IMG/VR virus record: IMGVR_UViG_3300044640_000822
Coordinates: 1 to 21,264 of that record
DNA length: 21,264 bases
Direction: 5' to 3' (one strand)
DNA from: a virus
Shown here: positions 17,470 through 21,264 of the stretch, in pieces
Layout: the number at the start of each line of letters is the position of its first letter
How positions within the stretch are numbered: position 1 is the stretch's first letter
Notes under the pieces: generated by a model
The model's database searches: none
What the model was told of the DNA's origin: nothing
The model's input: the letters and a program-made list of their open reading frames with translations, nothing else
Program-made: the position numbers and the translations under genes

Positions 17470-17910
17470 TTACAAAACAACACCGTATCTACAATTACCA
17501 CAAGCTAGTACACCCATTACTTTATAATGATTAACAGTTGTATTACATCTATCACAATATTGGTAATTTAAAGATTGTCCTATTATAAAAGGAACTTGTT
17601 TACTAATAGAAGTATTTAATACTGGTATATTTATTTTAGGCACGCTAATAGTTTTACCCCCTGTTGTTAACAATACAACAGATAAAAGACTATCAACAGG
17701 ATTATCTTTAATTTGTTTTTGTTCTTTTTGTGGTTCTTCCGCTACATTTAATTTTTTTAATTCTACAGAATTTACTACTTTATAAACTACTTTGCCTTCA
17801 TGTATTTTAAATGTAACTTTCTCTTTAGCTTCATTACATTCTTTAATATAGTTCTTATAATCATTTTTTTCTACACTTTTAAACCAATTATTATCTATTT
17901 TAATAATCAT
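17470..17910 (-). CDS. Protein with C-terminal zinc ribbon (146 aa)
   Basis: Starting at ATG 17910 gives MIIKIDNNWFKSVEKNDYKN and 146 aa. An upstream in-frame ATG at 17940 would add ten residues but increase overlap with the previous gene from 11 to 41 bp, so I prefer the shorter form. The N terminus is a small lysine-rich domain. A polar linker with EEPQKEQKQ follows, then a hydrophobic stretch (VDSLLSVVLLTTGGKTISVP). The C terminus has CDRC and CGNC, 14 residues apart (Cys119, 122, 137, 140), a textbook zinc ribbon. Such modules bind nucleic acid or protein partners; no specific role can be named. Confidence 0.65.
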   Translation of the reverse strand: MIIKIDNNWFKSVEKNDYKNYIKECNEAKEKVTFKIHEGKVVYKVVNSVELKKLNVAEEPQKEQKQIKDNPVDSLLSVVLLTTGGKTISVPKINIPVLNTSISKQVPFIIGQSLNYQYCDRCNTTVNHYKVMGVLACGNCRYGVVL

Positions 17911-18133
17911 TATCTGCTTTTTTAAAATATGGTACTTCAAAACTTATAATTCTTTTCCAACCTTTATTTTGTCTACTAGAAATAATTAAATGGTGTTCTG
18001 CAATTTTAATATCTTGTTGTGGTAGTCCACCAACATTTACACTTCCGTTTTCACCTTCCCAAACACCAATATACATAGTTCTAGTTTCAGGTACGTTATT
18101 AGTTGTTGCTTGTGTTATTTGTATTTCTTTCAT
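17900..18133 (-). CDS. Unknown small protein (77 aa; longer start possible)
   Basis: The sequence MYIGVWEGENGSVNVGGLPQ followed by IKIAEHHLIISSRQNKGWKR and VPYFKKADNDY looks like a compact beta-rich domain. ATG 18133 gives 77 aa and overlaps the 213-aa gene by 35 bp. ATG 18163 would give 87 aa, and the internal ATG at 18076 (before YIGVWEG) would remove the overlap and give 58 aa. The stop lies 11 bp inside the zinc-ribbon gene. No family is recognised. Confidence 0.5.
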   Translation of the reverse strand: MKEIQITQATTNNVPETRTMYIGVWEGENGSVNVGGLPQQDIKIAEHHLIISSRQNKGWKRIISFEVPYFKKADNDY

Positions 18134-18740
18134 CAGATTGTTCTTTAATACGTTGTAATTCAAAGTCTAACCAAATTCTTGCTTCACATAAATGTCTATA
18201 ACATGGTTCAGAATGAAATCTTATTTTACTATCTTTTTCAAGTGCTTCCCAAGTAAAGTTAATTATATCTTCCTTACTATTGGTTACATATGTTTGGTAT
18301 ACTATATAAGTAATATGTTGTATTTCAGTTCTTAACCAATCCACTTTTTGGATGTGATTTATTTCTTTCCATGTTTGATTAGTTGCAATACCTTCTAATC
18401 CTGTAGTACACAATACTTCACATTTATCTGCTGTAGGTTCAATATCTGCTACAGTTTTATAACCTGATTTATAAGGATTTTCATCTCCTAATTCTTCCAA
18501 TACTTTGCCTAACCAAGCTTTAGCTAATATTAAGCTTTTATAAGATTCTTTTAGTTCATTTGATATTAGATGTTTAGTACCAAAACCAGTTTCTTTAACT
18601 CTAGTTGTAAAGTTTTCTAAAGATTCTTCTCGATGCTTTAAATTTATATCTACTCTATATTGAGTATTAATACTTTTAACCAATTGAGATAGACCGTCTA
18701 TCTTAACTCTTAATTCTTTTATTAATTCTTTCGTAACCAT
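18099..18740 (-). CDS. Duplicated helical-hairpin protein, possibly Acb2/Tad1-like (213 aa)
   Basis: The protein is two copies of one helical unit. Helix A is IKELRVKIDGLSQLVKSI (7-24) in the first and VDWLRTEIQHITYIVYQT (133-150) in the second. Helix B is SYKSLILAKAWLGKVLEEL (66-84) against CYRHLCEARIWLDFELQRI (180-198), with Y, L, A, W, L, L identical and K/R, E/Q, L/I conserved. The helix B pattern 'L..A[RK]xWL...L' recalls the helical hairpin of Acb2 and Tad1, phage proteins that trap cyclic-nucleotide signals of CBASS and Thoeris defence. That relation is from memory of motifs and is tentative; other four-helix phage proteins share such a pattern. Between the copies lies a segment with three Cys. 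It heads the run that follows the 59-aa gene. Confidence 0.6.
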   Translation of the reverse strand: MVTKELIKELRVKIDGLSQLVKSINTQYRVDINLKHREESLENFTTRVKETGFGTKHLISNELKESYKSLILAKAWLGKVLEELGDENPYKSGYKTVADIEPTADKCEVLCTTGLEGIATNQTWKEINHIQKVDWLRTEIQHITYIVYQTYVTNSKEDIINFTWEALEKDSKIRFHSEPCYRHLCEARIWLDFELQRIKEQSDERNTNNTSNN

Positions 18741-18767
18741 TAAAATTTTTTATTAAGTTTACTGTTT

Positions 18768-18947
18768 TTATACGTGTTTTACTCTATTAACTTTTATTTC
18801 ATTTTCAATGAATCTTAAATATTCAGCATCTTCTAAAGTTTCTTTAGTTACAATTTTATTTTCCCAAATACCTTTACTAATACTTGTTAATACTTTATAT
18901 TTAAATCCTTCAATAAAATCTAACATTGATAATTTAGCTTGTGCCAT
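18768..18947 (-). CDS. Small protein of unknown function (59 aa)
   Basis: I translated this frame by hand. It starts ATG 18947-18945 and ends TAA at 18770-18768, giving MAQAKLSMLDFIEGFKYKVL and then WENKIVTKETLEDAEYLRFI and a basic end (KVNRVKHV). The start lies 1 nt after the TAG of the Dps-like gene, so coupling is likely. A helical charged composition and the lack of any competing gene in the gap argue that it is real. No family is recognised. Confidence 0.6.
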   Translation of the reverse strand: MAQAKLSMLDFIEGFKYKVLTSISKGIWENKIVTKETLEDAEYLRFIENEIKVNRVKHV

Positions 18948-18948
18948 A

Positions 18949-19287
18949 CTATTTTAAATTAATTAGTTTATATTTAGTTTTATATAAATCTTTAAGTATT
19001 TCTTGAATTTGATTTGTAATCCAATCTTCTTCTTTAACAGTTTCTAATTGTTTACAAACATTAGTAATAGTTGTTATAGGGTTTAACCCTTCTTTAGAAA
19101 CTTGTGGTATTTTAATATCTAATATACCAGTTTCTCCTTGTACTGATTCTACTAAAGTATCTATTGATTCTGATAATGAATCATATAGCTCACCAAGAGC
19201 TATATGTTCACTATAAGATTTACTAGACCAGTGAAACAGTTTTATAACTGTTTGTAATTGTACTAATAATGTTATTGTTTTTTCCAT
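18949..19287 (-). CDS. Mini Dps/ferritin-like helical protein (112 aa)
   Basis: The N-terminal half (LFHWSSKSYSEHIALGELYD, then SESIDTLVESVQG) matches the core of Dps proteins. His19-Trp20 corresponds to the HW pair. His28, Asp43 and Glu47 keep the exact spacing of the Dps ferroxidase residues His63, Asp78 and Glu82 of E. coli Dps (15 and 4 residues). The stretch between the two His is three residues shorter than in E. coli Dps. At 112 aa it is much shorter than the usual ~165 aa. Small phage proteins of this kind are known to me as a DUF5856-type family with no proven function. Possible roles are iron or peroxide handling, DNA binding, or only a structural fold. It ends in TAG, 1 nt before the 59-aa gene, and starts 1 nt after the GroES-like gene. 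Confidence 0.6.
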   Translation of the reverse strand: MEKTITLLVQLQTVIKLFHWSSKSYSEHIALGELYDSLSESIDTLVESVQGETGILDIKIPQVSKEGLNPITTITNVCKQLETVKEEDWITNQIQEILKDLYKTKYKLINLK

Positions 19288-19288
19288 G

Positions 19289-19720
19289 TTACGAATTTGC
19301 TAAAATTTGTTCTTTTTTAATTTGTTCAGCATTATACCAGTCAATTATTTCATCAAATTCTTTTTCATATTCTTCTGTATATACTACTTTATAAGCATAA
19401 AACGCAGGAATAATAATAGGATTTAACCAAAATGTAGAAGGATTAAATCTAATTACAGTAGCAACTCCCATAGCATCAGGGTTACAAAATACTAAATCTC
19501 CTGCTTTTAATCCTTCAACACCTTTACCTACTTTAGATACTACATAAGGTCTAGCTGATTCTTTTTGGGCATCTTCTTGTAATTGTCTTTTAGTTTTTTC
19601 ATCTACATGAATAGTAGAATTTAATTTTTTAATTGATTCTAATGAAGGAACTGGAAATACGATAATATCTGTATCGTGATTTTCTAATGAAATGTTAAAT
19701 GTTTGTTGATTCTTAATCAT
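19289..19720 (-). CDS. GroES-like barrel protein, possible phage co-chaperonin (143 aa)
   Basis: The segment PYVVSKVGKGVEGLKAGDLV (about 58-77) followed by FCNPDAMGVATVIRF and YAYKVVY (108-114) follows the GroES order: strand, VG.G.., L..GD.V, then a late strand ending like ..I(M/Y)..V. Before it lies a Lys/Glu-rich stretch (DEKTKRQLQEDAQKE) in the place of the GroES mobile loop, and an N-terminal DIIVFPVPSLESI like the first GroES strand. Phage T4 Gp31 and RB49 CocO are examples of phage co-chaperonins. At 143 aa this is longer than GroES (~97) or Gp31 (111), with a charged C-terminal tail. The match is by pattern only, and other small SH3-like barrels could give it. Confidence 0.42.
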   Translation of the reverse strand: MIKNQQTFNISLENHDTDIIVFPVPSLESIKKLNSTIHVDEKTKRQLQEDAQKESARPYVVSKVGKGVEGLKAGDLVFCNPDAMGVATVIRFNPSTFWLNPIIIPAFYAYKVVYTEEYEKEFDEIIDWYNAEQIKKEQILANS

Positions 19721-19804
19721 GTTGTTTTGTATTAAATTGTTTAATTAAATTTAGTTTGTAATCTATTTTTTTCTTGTATTAGTTTATATTTTTTAAGTTT
19801 TTGT

Positions 19805-20017
19805 TCATTGTTTTAAACTTATGGTTATACTATTATCAAATCTTTTAGTAGAAGGAAAAAACTCAGTAGTATTAAAATACTTTTCAGTTGATTCATATAA
19901 TTTATCTTTACCTGTAGCTTGTAAATATTTTTCTTTTAAAGTAAGTATATCTTTTAACGATATGCCACCAGTGAATTTAAATTTAAATTCTTTTTCAGTT
20001 ATTACTATATGTATCAT
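19805..20017 (-). CDS. Unknown small protein (70 aa)
   Basis: This short protein reads VITEKEFKFKFTGGISLKDI, then LKEKYLQATGKDKLYESTEK. The start ATG overlaps the stop of the RepL-like gene by 4 bp (ATGA), strong evidence that it is translated with it. No family or motif is recognised. An 84-bp gap follows before the next gene, with no further gene in it. Confidence 0.55.
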   Translation of the reverse strand: MIHIVITEKEFKFKFTGGISLKDILTLKEKYLQATGKDKLYESTEKYFNTTEFFPSTKRFDNSITISLKQ

Positions 20018-20478
20018 TCTTCTATTTCTATATCAGTGTAATCTTTATTTTTATTAAACTCTAAATTAATTTTAATTAATTCTTCTCGTTTATTATCATT
20101 GTTTTTCATAAAATATTTAGGATTAACTTGATAATATCCTCTAGTTACTAATATAATAAAGTTTTTATCTTTTAATTTTTTAATAGCTTTATTAATAGAA
20201 TCTACACCGTACTTTACATTAACGTCATTCATATCAGATATAAATTTTTCTATTATACCTTTATTACTACTAACATAATTATCATTATCCATTACTTCTG
20301 TAAAAAAGTCCATTAAATTTCTAGCACAACCTTTTAAATCAGCTAATAAATATAATGTATTATGATACCTTTTAGTGTGTGATGTAGTGGCACTAAACTT
20401 TTTATAGACAGGTAATTTAATACCATCTTCTTCTATAAACCTATCTATATACCTAATGTTTAATCTTTTATTTTCCAT
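20014..20478 (-). CDS. RepL-like winged helix-turn-helix protein (154 aa)
   Basis: A basic N terminus is followed from about residue 45 by a winged helix-turn-helix: helices over LLADLKGCARNLMDFFTEVM and GIIEKFISDMND, a recognition helix SINKAIKKLKDKN (about 94-106), and a wing FIILVTRGYYQVNPKYFM (107-124). The ending YxVNPxxF is what I recall from RepL (Pfam PF05732), a plasmid replication initiator also found in crAss-like phages. The C-terminal ~30 residues are acidic and disordered. The role could be replication initiation at a nearby origin, transcription control, or both. It is the first minus-strand gene after the divergent gap; the 19-bp palindrome at 20500-20518 lies right at its promoter, so self-regulation is plausible. 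A MarR-type regulator is the main alternative. Confidence 0.62.
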   Translation of the reverse strand: MENKRLNIRYIDRFIEEDGIKLPVYKKFSATTSHTKRYHNTLYLLADLKGCARNLMDFFTEVMDNDNYVSSNKGIIEKFISDMNDVNVKYGVDSINKAIKKLKDKNFIILVTRGYYQVNPKYFMKNNDNKREELIKINLEFNKNKDYTDIEIEE

Positions 20479-20499
20479 TGTAATTTTGAGTACACTTTA

Positions 20500-20518
20500 A
20501 CTGTAACGGGAATACAGT
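20500..20518. promoter_or_regulatory. 19-bp palindromic operator candidate O1
   Basis: ACTGTAACGGGAATACAGT has arms ACTGTA and TACAGT around a 7-bp centre. It lies just downstream of the TAGCTTTG box of the RepL-like gene, at about the transcription start, where a bound protein would block initiation. A further half site TTACAGT lies at 20534-20540 in the promoter spacer. Confidence 0.6.
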
Positions 20519-20519
20519 A

Positions 20520-20550
20520 CAAAGCTAGCGAATTTACAGTTTAAATGCAA
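20520..20550 (-). promoter_or_regulatory. Promoter of the RepL-like gene
   Basis: On the minus strand TAGCTTTG (20527-20520) matches the Bacteroidota -7 consensus TAnnTTTG, and a TTTG, whose TTG ends 20 bp before that box, sits at the -33 position. The predicted leader is about 35-40 nt. The palindrome O1 covers the start site. Confidence 0.55.
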
Positions 20551-20640
20551 ATTTATTTTCCTATTTGAAATAATTTATTTTTTTTCTTGCTTTATTTAAT
20601 TATTACATTATCTTACGAGGGGTCAAAATAGGGTAGTTAA

Positions 20641-20674
20641 TGTAATGGGGTTCTATCTGAACTGTAATGGGGTT
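20641..20674 (+). repeat. Two direct repeats TGTAATGGGGTT, 22 bp apart
   Basis: Copies at 20641-20652 and 20663-20674 are identical, 22 bp from start to start, close to two helical turns. The second is part of palindrome O2. O1 contains the related TGTAACGGGAAT. Phased copies of one half site suit cooperative binding, as at operators or origin iterons. Confidence 0.6.
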
Positions 20675-20679
20675 ACAGT
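20661..20679. promoter_or_regulatory. 19-bp palindromic operator candidate O2
   Basis: ACTGTAATGGGGTTACAGT is a palindrome with 7-bp arms (ACTGTAA / TTACAGT) around a 5-bp centre. It has the same overall length and outer arms as O1, 161 bp away, which makes a common binding protein likely. Confidence 0.62.
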
Positions 20680-20843
20680 AAAAGAGGCTCTAAAGCCCTG
20701 TTAATCCTCAAAAGGGTACAATTTTTTTGTATAGTAATACACCGATATGACGTGGTGGGTTATCTTTTTATTGTTAACTTTCAAGCAAATAAAATCAAAT
20801 GAAGGTGGTTGTGAAAATCATTAATTAAGTAAGTTATTTTACG

Positions 20844-20871
20844 TTGTTAAAAAGCAAGTAAATTAAATTTT
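20844..20871 (+). promoter_or_regulatory. Weak promoter candidate for the 82-aa gene
   Basis: TTG at 20844-20846 and TAAATTTT at 20864-20871 are 17 bp apart. The second matches TAnnTTTG except for its last base. The leader would be about 90 nt. In this AT-rich stretch the match is weak evidence. Confidence 0.22.
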
Positions 20872-20966
20872 TTTTTACATTTTTAAAATAATAAATATGT
20901 TAGAAGAAGGGTATGTACTAAACCACTAGACCCCCATGAAACCTTAACAACCAACTATACCGTACT

Positions 20967-21215
20967 ATGACAACCATGAAAGAAATCGCAGCACAATATG
21001 CTGCAAAAAAAACAGCACAAAAAACAGTATTCACAGTAGTATCACAAGATACTACTGGTGAATGGGTAAAAGTAAAATCAAGCAAAGGTGGAGAGCCTAA
21101 GTGGTGGTTATTACAATCAATCATTGAAAGAGAAGCGAAAGGTGAGATTAAGTTTAATGATGATGCAACATTCGTTATCATGAGTGCTGACACAAGTAAA
21201 TTAATAGAAGCTTAG
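20967..21215 (+). CDS. Unknown small protein (82 aa), only plus-strand gene
   Basis: The protein begins MTTMKEIAAQYAAKKTAQKT and continues with VVSQDTTGEWVKVKSSKGGE, a WWLLQSIIEREAKGEIKF segment and a short end (SADTSKLIEA). A helical N terminus and a small beta-rich centre are likely. An in-frame ATG at 20976 is a possible alternative start. It is divergent from the rest of the window and followed at once by its own terminator, which suggests an independently transcribed unit; early or regulatory function is inferred from position. The opposite-strand frame at 20918-21193 is its shadow. No family is recognised. Confidence 0.7.
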   Translation: MTTMKEIAAQYAAKKTAQKTVFTVVSQDTTGEWVKVKSSKGGEPKWWLLQSIIEREAKGEIKFNDDATFVIMSADTSKLIEA

Positions 21216-21231
21216 GCTTCTATTAATTTTT
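21198..21231 (+). terminator. Intrinsic terminator containing the stop codon
   Basis: A 14-bp perfect stem (AAATTAATAGAAGC at 21198-21211 and GCTTCTATTAATTT at 21216-21228 or so) closes a TTAG loop at 21212-21215 and runs into a T-tract. The gene's TAG stop occupies 21213-21215, the last three loop bases. The left arm is thus coding sequence (KLIEA). Confidence 0.8.
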
Positions 21232-21264
21232 CGTGTGTACTACTCAATTATAACTAACGTGTAA

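Larger units (their letters stand above)
20479..20966. promoter_or_regulatory. Divergent intergenic control region, possible replication origin
   Basis: The 488-bp gap separates the minus-strand block from the plus-strand 82-aa gene. It holds the promoter and palindrome of the RepL-like gene (20500-20549), a GC-richer patch with two TGTAATGGGGTT direct repeats and a second palindrome (20641-20679), very AT-rich DNA, and T-tracts at 20722-20728 and 20868-20876. I find no convincing long ORF in it. A small unpaired-looking hairpin near 20684-20697 is too weak to call. Confidence 0.6.

Noticed and set aside
19721-19804. Short frames in the 84-bp gap, including a 9-aa frame with ATGA overlap
   Set aside because: The overlap frame is only nine codons, and the longer Lys-rich frame lacks a start codon.
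20681-20730. Possible hairpin and T-tract as a terminator in the divergent gap
   Set aside because: The stem is four base pairs with mismatches and the T-tract is distant.
20747-20824. A 25-aa plus-strand frame starting MTWWVIFLLLTF
   Set aside because: It could be a small membrane peptide, but length, missing promoter and AT-rich context make chance likely.
20918-21193. Minus-strand 91-aa open frame opposite the 82-aa gene
   Set aside because: The plus-strand frame has a protein-like composition and its own terminator, so this frame is most likely its shadow.
18949-21215. Recoding of TAG as glutamine, as in some crAss-like phages
   Set aside because: TAG ends the Dps-like gene 1 nt before the next start and the 82-aa gene inside its terminator, so it acts as a stop.
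1-21264. CRISPR array, tRNA, integrase or insertion sequence
   Set aside because: I saw no regularly spaced repeats of CRISPR type, no cloverleaf with a 3' end of tRNA type, and no transposase or recombinase motifs.

Overview
This AT-rich window is a segment of a tailed double-stranded DNA phage that most likely infects a Bacteroidota host. The host inference rests on four things: almost no Shine-Dalgarno sequences before the genes, intergenic -7-like boxes of the form TAnnTTTG, a tail fibre built from VPYTGAT and SSQFLKADGS repeats of a kind I associate with Bacteroidota phages, and the general style of the head genes. All clear genes but one lie on the minus strand and are tightly packed, with many 1-4 bp overlaps. 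Stops include TAA, TGA and TAG, so I see no sign of a recoded genetic code. The gene order and the RepL-like gene recall crAss-like (Crassvirales) phages, but I cannot confirm that lineage from sequence alone.

Transcription appears to diverge from a roughly 490-bp gap at 20479-20966. To the right, on the plus strand, is one 82-aa unknown gene that ends in a strong hairpin terminator; its TAG stop lies in the hairpin loop. To the left, on the minus strand, the first gene encodes a RepL-like winged-helix protein. Its promoter region carries a good TAnnTTTG box followed by a 19-bp palindrome; a second palindrome of the same geometry lies about 160 bp away, next to a direct repeat of its half site. 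This looks like a control region, a replication origin, or both.

From 20014 down to 16362 lies an accessory block of small genes: a 70-aa unknown, a GroES-like barrel protein, a small Dps-like helical protein that keeps several ferroxidase-type residues, a 59-aa gene of unknown function, a protein made of two copies of a helical hairpin reminiscent of Acb2/Tad1 nucleotide sponges, a 77-87-aa unknown, a zinc-ribbon protein, and three small genes leading into the terminase.

From 16358 to 1 is the virion module in the usual order: large terminase, portal, acidic scaffold-like protein, major capsid protein, four head/neck/tail proteins of uncertain role (316, 440, 227 and 296 aa), a 90-aa partner, and a 1489-aa tail fibre with collagen-like, YadA-head-like and other repeats. 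Last is the start of a gene whose visible part resembles the AbfB arabinofuranosidase catalytic fold. That end of the window is clearly richer in GC (about 43% over the first 360 bases by hand count), which fits a receptor-binding region that exchanges cassettes. No lysis, integrase, tRNA or DNA polymerase gene is visible here.
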